From positions 1 through 45,793 of the IMG/VR virus record IMGVR_UViG_3300032287_000839: a DNA stretch of 45,793 nt. The stretch is one strand, 5' to 3'. A program made the translations under genes and the position numbers. Under the pieces are notes generated by a model that was given only the letters and a program-made list of their open reading frames with translations, was not told the DNA's origin and did not search any database. Of this stretch, positions 32,527 to 40,238 are shown piece by piece (position 1 is the stretch's first letter; the number at the start of each line of letters is the position of its first letter). Source of the stretch: a virus.

Positions 32527-33279
32527 ATGAATTATCCATTTATATCATGTAAATGTATAACTTACGGTAGAGTGTCCACGCTTGAGGAGAGTGTTGAATC
32601 TTTCCTCAAGCAGGATTACCCTGCAGATAAGTGTGAGCTCATAATAGTCAATGATTACCCATTACAGACTCTTATGTTCGATCATCCCCAAGTTAAGATA
32701 GTTAACCTATCCGAGACATTTAAAACTATAGGAGAGAAAGAAAACTATGCTACAGAATTATGTCAAGGAGATATAATATGTCAGTGGGATGATGATGATG
32801 TAGCCTTACCAAATCATTTGCAGAATGTAGTTAAATACATGACTGATAAAGTAAACATCATTCACTGGGAAGTAGGAGTGTTATGTCACATTACAGGAAT
32901 TGAACAAGTTGGTTGGATAGGTAACTCTGGTATTGTATTTAGAAAGTCAGCTTGGAAAGCTATAGGAGGACATCCTCTTGAAAATGCTGGATATGATATG
33001 ACATTCATTGAACGTATCAATGCACATGGAGGTAGACTATTTGCTAAACCTCCTAAAGAAGAAGCAAGCTGGTTCTATATGTGGGGCGGTAGAGGTTATC
33101 ACATGAGTGGTGAGGGTACTGACCATCCTGGAAAACTCAACGCTATACAAAGACACAGTGCTCATATTGAAAGAGAAAGAGCCATAGGAAATATACCTAC
33201 AGGAGATGTACATTTAGTACCCAACTGGAAAAATGATTATTCCGAAATGTTAAAAAATTTCATCAATAAAAATAAATAA
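32527..33279 (+). CDS. Glycosyltransferase family 2-like
   Basis: 250 residues with a GT-A fold: FISCKCITYGRVSTLEESVE at the N-terminus, the strand ELIIVNDYP, and the metal-binding CQWDDDDVALP at about 86-94. EQVGWIGNSGIVFRKSAWKA is the typical acceptor-loop segment. It transfers a sugar from a nucleotide-sugar donor. With the methyltransferase and the second glycosyltransferase downstream it makes a glycan-modification module. The target (virion protein, DNA or host surface) is unknown. Confidence 0.78.
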   Translation: MNYPFISCKCITYGRVSTLEESVESFLKQDYPADKCELIIVNDYPLQTLMFDHPQVKIVNLSETFKTIGEKENYATELCQGDIICQWDDDDVALPNHLQNVVKYMTDKVNIIHWEVGVLCHITGIEQVGWIGNSGIVFRKSAWKAIGGHPLENAGYDMTFIERINAHGGRLFAKPPKEEASWFYMWGGRGYHMSGEGTDHPGKLNAIQRHSAHIERERAIGNIPTGDVHLVPNWKNDYSEMLKNFINKNK

Positions 33280-33280
33280 T

Positions 33281-33838
33281 ATGTCTATTAAAGATACACT
33301 ATATGCCATGAGAAGTGGGCATTACAAAAACGGATTAGAAGATTTAATCAACTATGTGAATACGTTCTCTAATACTAAAGAGATGACAATCCTTGAGATT
33401 GGGTCTTATGCTGGAGAATCAACAGAAATGTTTGCTCAAAACTTTAAAAGTGTCATAGCAATTGATCCTTTTATGAATGATTATGATCCAAATGATCCTG
33501 CTTGTAGCTACATGGACTTAACAAATGTCTACAAAACTTTCAGTTCAGTGATATCTAAATACGATAACATAACTCATATTAGAAAAACATCTGATGATGC
33601 TATCAATGAACTTAAAGACACTAAGGTGGACTTAATTTACATTGATGGTTTACATACATACGACCAGGTTAAGAAAGACATTGATAACTATATAGGTTTA
33701 ATCAATGAGTCTGGATTCATTAGTGGTCATGATTATCATTCAGTTTGGCAAGGAGTTGTAGATGCTATACATGAGAAAATAGGTAAGCCTGATACAATAT
33801 TTCAAGACACTAGTTGGATTAAAAAATTAAACAGGTAG
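33281..33838 (+). CDS. Class I SAM-dependent methyltransferase
   Basis: 185 residues. Motif I is LEIGSYAGES at 38-47; VIAIDPF is the second strand with the acidic residue; VDLIYIDGLHTYDQVKKDID is the segment with the D that follows; and SGHDYHSVWQGVVDAIH is a typical Methyltransf_24-type metal-site pattern. Probably methylates a small molecule or a glycan. It lies between two glycosyltransferase genes, two bases or fewer from each, so a sugar is the most plausible substrate. Confidence 0.72.
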   Translation: MSIKDTLYAMRSGHYKNGLEDLINYVNTFSNTKEMTILEIGSYAGESTEMFAQNFKSVIAIDPFMNDYDPNDPACSYMDLTNVYKTFSSVISKYDNITHIRKTSDDAINELKDTKVDLIYIDGLHTYDQVKKDIDNYIGLINESGFISGHDYHSVWQGVVDAIHEKIGKPDTIFQDTSWIKKLNR

Positions 33839-33840
33839 TT

Positions 33841-34383
33841 ATGTTCTTAAATATAATAACAGCTTGCAGTCGTCCTGAGAACTTATTAACTATTTCAAAT
33901 AGTATAAATATACCTAAGGAAAACTATCGTTGGATAGTTGTATTTGATAGTGTTACATTACCTGATAGTAAACTAATACCTGATAACTGTGAGGTTCATA
34001 TGCATACAGACAAAAAAAGTATTGTTGGTAGTTCGCAAAGAAACTTTGCATTAGAACTAATCAGTGATGGGTATGTCTATTCTAATGATGATGACACTAT
34101 AATACATCCAGAGTTGTGGGAAAACATCAAAGATTTAGACAATGATTTCATATCATTCGATCAAGTGTGGACTAGTGGTACACATAGACTATACGGAAAC
34201 ACAATTAAATTAAGTTATGTAGATAATCATAATTTTATTGTACATAGATCATTAGTAGGTGATGAGCGATTTGTTGTAGATAGATATGATTCAGATGGTG
34301 TACTTGCTGAAAACTGTTACAACAGATGTAAAAATCCAAAATATATTCCTAAAGTGCTAAGCACTTACAACGCACTCAGATAA
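33841..34383 (+). CDS. Glycosyltransferase-like protein (GT-A fold)
   Basis: 180 residues, starting NIITACSRPENLLTI, with a second strand WIVVFDS and the metal-binding VYSNDDDTIIHP (DDD at 83-85). SSQRNFALEL precedes it, as in other short GT-A enzymes. It is about 180 residues, shorter than typical GT2 enzymes, and ends in a terminator. It follows the methyltransferase gene by two bases. Likely the last gene of the plus-strand region. Confidence 0.68.
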   Translation: MFLNIITACSRPENLLTISNSINIPKENYRWIVVFDSVTLPDSKLIPDNCEVHMHTDKKSIVGSSQRNFALELISDGYVYSNDDDTIIHPELWENIKDLDNDFISFDQVWTSGTHRLYGNTIKLSYVDNHNFIVHRSLVGDERFVVDRYDSDGVLAENCYNRCKNPKYIPKVLSTYNALR

Positions 34384-34388
34384 TAATA

Positions 34389-34416
34389 AAAAAGCCCCAT
34401 TAATTTGGGGCTTTTA
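34389..34416. terminator. Bidirectional terminator between convergent operons
   Basis: AAAAAGCCCC (34389-34398) pairs with GGGGCTTTT (34407-34415) around an eight-base loop. The T run after the plus strand and the A run before it (TTTTTTATT on the minus strand) let it stop transcripts from both sides. It lies between the glycosyltransferase stop and the minus-strand 57-residue gene. Confidence 0.85.
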
Positions 34417-34590
34417 TTATTTTGATAGTCTCTTTTGTTTAAGAGGCCACATTTTACTTTTCAACCTAAGTTTTGTATCAGCTTCCTTCATATAATTAGG
34501 ATTAGCTTTGCTAGGGGGAGCAACTTTAGGAGCCTTTTTAGGTGTTCCTGATTTCTTTGCTTTACCAGCAGTCATGTTATTTGCAGCCAT
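34417..34590 (-). CDS. 57-residue basic protein, last gene of the tag-protein run
   Basis: Found by hand translation from ATG 34590: MAANNMTAGKAKKSGTPKKA, then PKVAPPSKANPNYMKEADTK and a basic end. It is Lys- and Pro-rich like the neighbouring proteins but lacks the MATxKK...KKAQSG head. It overlaps the previous gene by 14 bases and ends at the bidirectional terminator. A packaged or DNA-binding role is inference. Confidence 0.6.
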   Translation of the reverse strand: MAANNMTAGKAKKSGTPKKAPKVAPPSKANPNYMKEADTKLRLKSKMWPLKQKRLSK

Positions 34591-35077
34591 ACTTACATTT
34601 TTTTACAGTTCCACCTTTTTTCATAGTAGGTTCCATAGAAGCAGCTAAACCACCATATTGCATTTTCTTCTTAGGGGTAACACCTGCTTTCTTCATTGAA
34701 ATTGCTATAGCAGCTTGTTTAGCAGCTTTACCACCCATCTTCATTTTGTGCACACCAGCACCATGTTTAGCAATTACACCACGACCTTTTAATATATCAG
34801 CCTTAGTGATTTTACCATCTTTGTTTAAGTCTGGAAAACTTTTAGCTTTTTTACCACCATTTTGCATTTTGGTTTTAGCAACTTTCTTAGGAGCATAATA
34901 TTTACCTGTACCAGCTGCTTTATCTAATGATTCGTTCACACCTTTTTCCCACTTGTCCATAACTTCTTTCTTATAAAGTTTATTAGTCATTTCACCACGG
35001 ACATATCCTTTAGGTGTAGCTTTAGATTTTTCAACACCACTTTGAGCTTTTTTTACCATTTTTTTAACAGTTGCCAT
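34577..35077 (-). CDS. Lysine-rich KKAQSG-family protein with an EF-hand-like loop
   Basis: 166 residues. Head MATVKKMVKKAQSG; MQNGGKK, KMKMGGK, MQYGG and MKKGGTVKK repeats further on; C-terminus CKYGCK. At residues 83-94 is DLNKDGKITKAD, a Ca2+-binding EF-hand loop of the DxNxDGxIxxxD type. The protein is very basic. It is part of a run of related small genes; a virion-internal role is inference from the strand and position. It overlaps the 57-residue gene by 14 bases. Confidence 0.7.
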   Translation of the reverse strand: MATVKKMVKKAQSGVEKSKATPKGYVRGEMTNKLYKKEVMDKWEKGVNESLDKAAGTGKYYAPKKVAKTKMQNGGKKAKSFPDLNKDGKITKADILKGRGVIAKHGAGVHKMKMGGKAAKQAAIAISMKKAGVTPKKKMQYGGLAASMEPTMKKGGTVKKCKYGCK

Positions 35078-35078
35078 T

Positions 35079-35882
35079 TTATTTCTTTTTAGAGGTTAAT
35101 TTAATTTTCTTTTCTTGCTTAAGCATAGCAGCTGTAGGTTTCTTTCCAGATCCTTTAGCAGCTCTAATGTTGTCCCATAAACCACGTTGGGAATAAGAAC
35201 CATCAGCACGTTTGATCATTTGCTTACCAGACTTTGCCTTAGCCACTTTACCACCTTTCTTAAGTTGTTTATCTGCTTTTGTTAACATATAACTTCTTTG
35301 TGTATTAAAATGTTTTTTCTCTCTGTCAGTTAGATCTTTTGATTTAACAGAATCAGCAGAACGTGTATTTGCTAAACTATCATTTATTTTCTTTGTTGCT
35401 TTTTCATCTTGATTAGTAGATTTATAAAATCTTAATCCATCATCAGTTTTAAATCTAGAAACTCTAGTCCAATCACCAGTTTGTCTATTTTTAGTAAGAT
35501 GCTCATCTCCTGTAAGAACAGCTCCTTTTCTTTCTTTTTCTGTTCTAACTACACGAAGTCCTGGTCTAGAATCTTTTGTTACTTCCTTACCACTTTGGGC
35601 TTTCTTAACAGCTTTTTTAACTGTCTTACCACCATTTCTTTGTTCTTCCATAACTTTCTTTTCTCTTGGAGTAAGTGTAGAATATCTAACAGAATCTGCA
35701 GAGTTTCTAGATGATAACATATCATTCATATCTCCAGTCATTTGCATATCCTTACTGGTTGATCTGTAATATCTATCTCCAGCGTCTGTTTTGTATTTAT
35801 TTAAACGACTATAGTTACCTTTACTATCTTTAGTAACATAACCACTCTGAGCTTTTTTTGTTGTTTTCTTTACGGTTGCCAT
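35079..35882 (-). CDS. Lysine-rich KKAQSG-family protein with internal duplication
   Basis: 267 residues. The head MATVKKTTKKAQSG recurs inside as TVKKAVKKAQSG and as VAKAKSGK. Two halves are homologous: SRLNKYKTDAGDRYYRSTSK / SRFKTDDGLRFYKSTNQ, then NSADSVRYSTLTPREKK / RSADSVKSKDLTDREKK. The C-terminal piece has RGLWDNIRAAKGSGKKPTAA, a short motif found, as I recall, in other Bacteroidota phage proteins. One base separates it from each neighbour on either side, so it belongs to the same operon. Confidence 0.7.
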   Translation of the reverse strand: MATVKKTTKKAQSGYVTKDSKGNYSRLNKYKTDAGDRYYRSTSKDMQMTGDMNDMLSSRNSADSVRYSTLTPREKKVMEEQRNGGKTVKKAVKKAQSGKEVTKDSRPGLRVVRTEKERKGAVLTGDEHLTKNRQTGDWTRVSRFKTDDGLRFYKSTNQDEKATKKINDSLANTRSADSVKSKDLTDREKKHFNTQRSYMLTKADKQLKKGGKVAKAKSGKQMIKRADGSYSQRGLWDNIRAAKGSGKKPTAAMLKQEKKIKLTSKKK

Positions 35883-35883
35883 A

Positions 35884-36195
35884 TTAACAATTCCATTTAC
35901 GAAGTGATTTATTAATTCTGCTATTAGGATCGTTAGCCGTTTTAGCAGATGTGAGTTTTTTCTTCATGCCTGACATTCTAGAACAGAAAGACTTACGTCT
36001 ACCTGCTGCTTTAGAACCAGCTTTAAGTTTGGAAGGTTTAGTAGTAACAGCAGTCTTCAGTTTAGAACCTGGGTTAGCTTTTCTATAAGAAGCTACACCT
36101 TTAGCATTTAAACCTCCCTCTGGATTTTTACCTTCTTTGCGAGTCCAAGCAGGTGTACTACCTCCAGACTTCATAACCTTTTTAACTGTTGCCAT
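35884..36195 (-). CDS. Lysine-rich protein, DUF6321-like
   Basis: 103 residues. After MATVKKVMKSGGS it reads PAWTRKEGKNPEGGLNAKG, then a basic middle and RRKSFCSRMSGM, ending LRKWNC. This combination matches small proteins that, to my recollection, are grouped as DUF6321 in phages and some bacteria. It has the MATVKK head but not KKAQSG. It shares its first base with the end of the following gene upstream. Function unknown. Confidence 0.68.
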   Translation of the reverse strand: MATVKKVMKSGGSTPAWTRKEGKNPEGGLNAKGVASYRKANPGSKLKTAVTTKPSKLKAGSKAAGRRKSFCSRMSGMKKKLTSAKTANDPNSRINKSLRKWNC

Positions 36196-36587
36196 TATTT
36201 CTTCTTTTTATTGTAATTAGGATTTTCTCTATGCCATTTTCTAACAGAAGCAACACCTTGTTTAACAGTTTTGGCTTTAGATTTCTTAGTGAGGTTAATC
36301 TTGTCCCACTTACCAGCAGGTATTCCTGCAGTGTGATCAACAACCACATCTCCTTTTTTATTCTTAAATACCTTGTGAGTTTGACCACCCACCTTAACAA
36401 CAGTACCACCACTCTTTAATGTACTTCCTGCATATGGACCTTTCTTTTTAATTAATGGACCATTAGGTACAGGAGTGATAGCTCCTTTAATAGGAGAAAG
36501 CGTATCCCCATTTTTAAGTACACGCTTACCTACATAAGCTTCTGCTTTCTGTGGATTATAAACTTTTGTTTTAGGTATTCTTGCCAT
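36195..36587 (-). CDS. Lysine-rich hypothetical protein
   Basis: 130 residues, beginning MARIPKTKVYNPQKAEAYVG, so with a different head. A beta-rich middle (GGTVVKVGGQTHKVFKNKKG) has the KSGGT motif of the group; the C-terminal KQGVASVRKWHRENPNYNKK is very basic. It is one base from the next gene and belongs to the run of tag-type genes. No known function. Confidence 0.65.
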   Translation of the reverse strand: MARIPKTKVYNPQKAEAYVGKRVLKNGDTLSPIKGAITPVPNGPLIKKKGPYAGSTLKSGGTVVKVGGQTHKVFKNKKGDVVVDHTAGIPAGKWDKINLTKKSKAKTVKQGVASVRKWHRENPNYNKKKK

Positions 36588-36588
36588 G

Positions 36589-36939
36589 TTATTTACCTTT
36601 TCTAGCTCTGCCCATTGCCTTAAATGTCTTAGCTAACGCTTTTCTCTTAGGAGTGCATGTAGCTTTAGTCATTGGTGTACAATAGCCTTTATGAGCTGGA
36701 TTAACAGCTTTCTGAATCCAATTTTTATCTTTAGCAGTCTTACCACCACTCTTTTGTTTAGGAGTAGATTTACTTGCTTTGATGCTATCTTTTATCTTTT
36801 GTTCTTTAGCCAAGTGCTCTTTAGCAATTTTTGCTGAGTCTTTGCTGAAGTTTTTAAAAGCTGCTCTAATATCAGCCTTGGTAGCACTGTCTGCTTTTAT
36901 ACCTGATTGAGCTTTCTTAACCTTTTTTATAGTTGCCAT
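36589..36939 (-). CDS. Lysine-rich KKAQSG-family protein with a small Cys/Pro module
   Basis: 116 residues. Head MATIKKVKKAQSG, a helical charged middle, KQKSGGKT, then the module NWIQKAVNPAHKGYCTPMTK followed by ATCTPKRKALAKTFKAM. This module occurs in proteins of large viruses and phages (DUF5872-like, to my recollection). The end ARKGK is basic. It is 3 bases from its upstream neighbour in the operon. Function unknown. Confidence 0.68.
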   Translation of the reverse strand: MATIKKVKKAQSGIKADSATKADIRAAFKNFSKDSAKIAKEHLAKEQKIKDSIKASKSTPKQKSGGKTAKDKNWIQKAVNPAHKGYCTPMTKATCTPKRKALAKTFKAMGRARKGK

Positions 36940-36942
36940 GTC

Positions 36943-37326
36943 TTAGTGTTTTTTAGACTTACCACCCATTCTCATTTTTGTAGCACCCAATTGCTTATCT
37001 TTTACTAAAGAAGCTTTACCCTTAGCACCAGCTAATGTTTTCTTTTGAACCTTAGTGTATGCACCTTTAGGATCTACAGGACCTACACGCTTGTTACTAG
37101 CTTTTAAACCAGATAAGCTACCACCATCTTTCATTTTGGTTTTAACCTTAGACTTTTGTTTTTTACTTGCTTCCATCATCGTAGGACTATATTTCAAATC
37201 AGCATAGTTACGAGCAGATTTATCAGAAGTAGATCCCATTTTGCGTTCAGCAAGTCTCTCAGCACTTTCTTTAATAACAGACTTGTAACCTGATTGAGCT
37301 TTTTTTGTTTTTTTAATTGTTGCCAT
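36943..37326 (-). CDS. Lysine-rich KKAQSG-family protein
   Basis: 127 residues. Head MATIKKTKKAQSG, a helical region with ESAERLAERKMG, KTKMKDGGSLSG, then a Gly/Lys-rich end with MRMGGKSKKH. The protein is basic throughout and looks disordered. It has the clearest spacing of the tag and GG motifs in the group. Function unknown. Confidence 0.68.
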   Translation of the reverse strand: MATIKKTKKAQSGYKSVIKESAERLAERKMGSTSDKSARNYADLKYSPTMMEASKKQKSKVKTKMKDGGSLSGLKASNKRVGPVDPKGAYTKVQKKTLAGAKGKASLVKDKQLGATKMRMGGKSKKH

Positions 37327-37344
37327 TTTAATATATTTATATTG

Positions 37345-37617
37345 TTATAAACTGTTATTGGAAGCTTCTTTCTCTACTTCTTTAACTTGACCAGCTTCAA
37401 CTGCTCTAGCTAAAGCACCTTGTACAGCATCATGAGCATCCACTGCTAATAAAATACGAGCTGCTTCTTGCGTAGAAATTGTAGAACGTAAAGCATTTAA
37501 TACTAATCCAAAATCTGCTCCACTTAATGTGAATGTGTCATTTGTATTCCAAGTGTATTGCTTTTGAGGATCAAATGTTGGTGTTTCGTTTGCTTGAAAG
37601 TCGATAATTTCTGCCAT
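37345..37617 (-). CDS. Hypothetical acidic protein with its own promoter
   Basis: 90 residues, unlike its basic neighbours: FQANETPTFDPQKQYTWNTN, then TFTLSGADFGLVLNALRSTI and a helical, acidic C-terminus. It begins 24 bases after a Bacteroidota-type -7 box, so it and the following tag genes probably form one unit. I believe similar proteins exist in related phages, without known function. Confidence 0.65.
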   Translation of the reverse strand: MAEIIDFQANETPTFDPQKQYTWNTNDTFTLSGADFGLVLNALRSTISTQEAARILLAVDAHDAVQGALARAVEAGQVKEVEKEASNNSL

Positions 37618-37640
37618 GATTTAATTTTTTGGTTTAACAA

Positions 37641-37672
37641 CAAAGGTATGTATTTCTATGGTATCTACCAAA
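37641..37672 (-). promoter_or_regulatory. Bacteroidota-type promoter of the tag-protein unit
   Basis: On the minus strand TTTG (37672-37669), 20 bases, then TACCTTTG (37648-37641), the same -7 box as the terminase operon promoter. The first ATG (37617) follows 23 bases later. Confidence 0.75.
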
Positions 37673-37678
37673 TTTATT

Positions 37679-37960
37679 TTATAAGGTGATATCAAATACT
37701 ATAGTTGCTGAACTTTTAATACTTTTAGATAGATCCAGGTGGATCTGCAAGAGGTTATGAAACTTCAATAGCTCTTCTAGCAACATATCATTATACCGTG
37801 GTATAGAAGGTGCTAATCTAAAGTGATAAGAATTAGGATTCTTTGTAATTTCTAATGTAGACAATTCATCTACAGAAGATATAATTCCTTCCAGGTGAGC
37901 AAAATAAGCAAGTTCGTTATCTTGCATCACCTCAGGAAAAAACTTTTTATTTATTTGCAT
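37679..37960 (-). CDS. Hypothetical protein
   Basis: 93 residues, alpha-rich (AYFAHLEGIISSVDELSTLE) and beta C-terminus. No family recognised. It shares one base with the stop of the Dps-like gene (TAATG type), which indicates translation coupling. It ends shortly before the promoter of the next unit. Confidence 0.55.
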   Translation of the reverse strand: MQINKKFFPEVMQDNELAYFAHLEGIISSVDELSTLEITKNPNSYHFRLAPSIPRYNDMLLEELLKFHNLLQIHLDLSKSIKSSATIVFDITL

Positions 37961-38364
37961 TAAGACAACGTTAATAAGTATTTAGTTTTAGCTGCTTCTC
38001 CAGATAATGCATCTGCTAAGTTAGCTATGTCATGGAAGTTGTTTGTTTCAGCATAGCTTTTTAAGTTACTAGCAAAGTCCATAAGAGCTGTTACCACTGA
38101 GTTAGCATCTGCAGCACTTAATGCTTCTATTTTAAATACACCAGGACGTTTACCTGTATAACCCATAAGTTTCTCTACCACACCATCTTTGAAATCATGT
38201 ACATAATCGTACAATCCTCCAAGAGCTTGATGTTCTGCATAACTCTTTGTCTGCCAATGTAATAGATGTAATTGCTCATGAAAATAAGTAAGCTTTCCAG
38301 CTACTGTTTCTAAGTTTAGTTCTCCTGATTTCATCATTTCTTCAGGGAATAGTGATTTTGCCAT
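37960..38364 (-). CDS. Dps/ferritin-like protein (DUF5856 type)
   Basis: 134 residues, helical. The segment FHEQLHLLHWQTKSYAEHQA (28-47), then LYDYVHDFKDGVVEKLMG, has the Dps pattern of a histidine-rich first helix and a D/E-containing second helix (His29, His33, His36, Asp57, Asp60). It matches the phage DUF5856 group. Dps proteins store iron and bind DNA; whether the ferroxidase centre is complete is not sure. It lies in the late operon, so it may be packaged. Confidence 0.7.
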   Translation of the reverse strand: MAKSLFPEEMMKSGELNLETVAGKLTYFHEQLHLLHWQTKSYAEHQALGGLYDYVHDFKDGVVEKLMGYTGKRPGVFKIEALSAADANSVVTALMDFASNLKSYAETNNFHDIANLADALSGEAAKTKYLLTLS

Positions 38365-38385
38365 TTTATTTTATATTTAGTTGGT

Positions 38386-39648
38386 TTAACAAGGATTATT
38401 TATAACGTTCGTGAATCCAATTTGCCAGTAGGTTTCTCCACCACACTCAATACTTATGTTTGAGCTTCCACCAGGAACTGTTTTATATTCTACAGAGGTG
38501 GGATCGATAAAGTTTTTAGGTGTACCATCCCAAGCTTCAATATTCAATGCAGTAGCTAGACGATCTATTCTACATGCATATCCTACAGTGTTACCTCCTG
38601 CAAACACAAGTCCTATGATTTTCCAAGTTCCATTGAAGTCAGCAATTAATGCAGACCCAGAATCACCACCAGCAATAGGAAAGTTACAATTGGTACTGTA
38701 TCTAGTGAATCCTATTACATCACTGAATGGAACAAAGAAGAAAAGACTAGTCCAGTTTCCTTGATAGTGAAATCCTGATACATTTATATTTGATCCAACT
38801 GAAAATGTTCTTAATCTACAAGGACCAGGGCCTTTAACACCACTAGTTCTACCAGAGCTGTACAATTCAGGATCGGTTGTTAATAAATCATCAATCTCTT
38901 CTGTTGTAGCAAACTCCATTGGATCTTCGTAGTTTAATCCAAATTGTTTATATGATTCTTCAAAGTCTATCACCTCAGGATCTACAGAACATAAAGCAGC
39001 ATCTAAGTAATTGGGTCCAGACCTAAGCATTGGTACATATCTAATAACTCTACCAATTGATAAGTTTGCTGCAGAAGGTTGAATTTCTCCTGACTGGAAT
39101 GTAGGATCACACAACTCAGCTTCTAAACCCCCAGATATATTTTGATCACTTGTATAGAAAGCATTCTTTACCATTACGTGATTGTTACTAACACCAACTA
39201 ATGCTTGAGTAAAACTGTCTACAGCAATAAATCCTAATGTTCCTACATAGCCTTGAATAAGCCCTGATGCAATAGATACTCCTCCTTTTAGAGGTCTAAT
39301 TGTATTTCTATTAGCAGGAGGTGTGTTAGGATCTTGCCAACTATAACAGTTATTTAAAACTGATGTAGGACATGTAGCTGGAGGACATCCAGGACATGAT
39401 AATAGTTTAACTTCACCCACTTCAAATACATCTGTATTATAAACTGTTCCATCGATTTCTACAGTGCTAGGTAGCAATTGGTCTTCTGGAATCTGATCTA
39501 AAGGTAATTTCTGTTTAACATGAAATACAATAGCTTTCTCATCAGTGTGTTCTCCACCAACTATTTTGAATCCATAAGCCACACCAACATCTTCTGGTGT
39601 AGAGTCAAATAATTCTTTTATTTTATCATTTATAGCTTGCGTTAGCAT
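38386..39648 (-). CDS. Trypsin-like serine protease (Nal1-like) in the late operon
   Basis: 420 residues. An N-terminal domain VGVAYGFKIVGGEHTDEKAI and so on, then a Cys-rich turn (SCPGCPPATC) and a chymotrypsin-type protease: His157 in SNNHVM, Asp216 in NYLDAAL, Ser330 in GGDSGS. All three catalytic residues are in order. There is no signal peptide. The N-terminal domain is the one that I associate with plant Nal1 and bacterial relatives. It probably cleaves a virion protein, or host protein, at some step; the lysine-rich tag proteins downstream are one possible set of substrates. It is next to structural modular proteins. Confidence 0.8.
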   Translation of the reverse strand: MLTQAINDKIKELFDSTPEDVGVAYGFKIVGGEHTDEKAIVFHVKQKLPLDQIPEDQLLPSTVEIDGTVYNTDVFEVGEVKLLSCPGCPPATCPTSVLNNCYSWQDPNTPPANRNTIRPLKGGVSIASGLIQGYVGTLGFIAVDSFTQALVGVSNNHVMVKNAFYTSDQNISGGLEAELCDPTFQSGEIQPSAANLSIGRVIRYVPMLRSGPNYLDAALCSVDPEVIDFEESYKQFGLNYEDPMEFATTEEIDDLLTTDPELYSSGRTSGVKGPGPCRLRTFSVGSNINVSGFHYQGNWTSLFFFVPFSDVIGFTRYSTNCNFPIAGGDSGSALIADFNGTWKIIGLVFAGGNTVGYACRIDRLATALNIEAWDGTPKNFIDPTSVEYKTVPGGSSNISIECGGETYWQIGFTNVINNPC

Positions 39649-39659
39649 ATTTTTATTTT

Positions 39660-40208
39660 TTAATATACATCATATTTTACAAACACTGTGTTAGTTCCTG
39701 GTGCATCTCCAGGTATAATGTCATATTTTACAAAGACAGTATTGACTAAACTATCTGGATTAATTGTAGTTGTTGTACTTGTTGTACTGGTAGTACTTGT
39801 TGTTGTGCTACTAGTAGTAGAGGTTGTTGAGGTGGTTGATGTGGTTGAACTAGTAGTTGTACTAGTTGTGCTAGTAGTTGTACTACTGGAAGTGCTAGTC
39901 GTAGTGGTTGTTGTTACACCTTTATAAACAGCATCTATTTCTATCCACCCTGTTCCACTATTAGCATCTAAAGGTTCTCTTCTTTGAATCACAAGACTAC
40001 TAGGAACCACTCTACCAAACATGTCTAATCTAATAAAGGCCCTAAGGACATTTCCATTAGTGCCTGTTGTGTTAGAACCAAGAACATTAGACACAGCTAC
40101 CCAATTACCGTTTCTTGGTCTAACTGGGCTTATGATAGGACCCCCAGCAACAATTCTGCCCTGGGAGTCATATCTAACATAAGCTGTATTTCCGTTTCTT
40201 CCTAACAT
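39660..40208 (-). CDS. Modular virion-type protein with AYVRYD repeats and a Thr/Ser linker
   Basis: 182 residues. Two copies of a repeat of about 45 residues (TAYVRYDSQGRIVAG and RAFIRLDMFGRVVP, each followed by R-x-P and a G-x-W) make up the N-terminus; then residues 99-148 are almost only Thr and Ser; the end has two copies of NTVFVKYD. The same repeat starts the neighbouring protein. The low-complexity linker resembles mucin-like or fibre linkers. Tail or decoration protein is likely from position; no signal peptide. Confidence 0.68.
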   Translation of the reverse strand: MLGRNGNTAYVRYDSQGRIVAGGPIISPVRPRNGNWVAVSNVLGSNTTGTNGNVLRAFIRLDMFGRVVPSSLVIQRREPLDANSGTGWIEIDAVYKGVTTTTTTSTSSSTTTSTTSTTTSSTTSTTSTTSTTSSTTTSTTSTTSTTTTINPDSLVNTVFVKYDIIPGDAPGTNTVFVKYDVY

Positions 40209-40238
40209 TAATTAGATTTACTCTGTTTTATTTATTTA

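Noticed and set aside
39760-39920. Repeat-like DNA that could be taken for a CRISPR or tandem repeat
   Set aside because: There are no equal-length repeats with spacers; the periodicity is that of Thr/Ser codons.
39688-39927. Plus-strand ORF antisense to the Thr/Ser linker
   Set aside because: It is a low-complexity Val/Leu run that simply reflects the reverse complement of ACT/AGT codons in the real gene.
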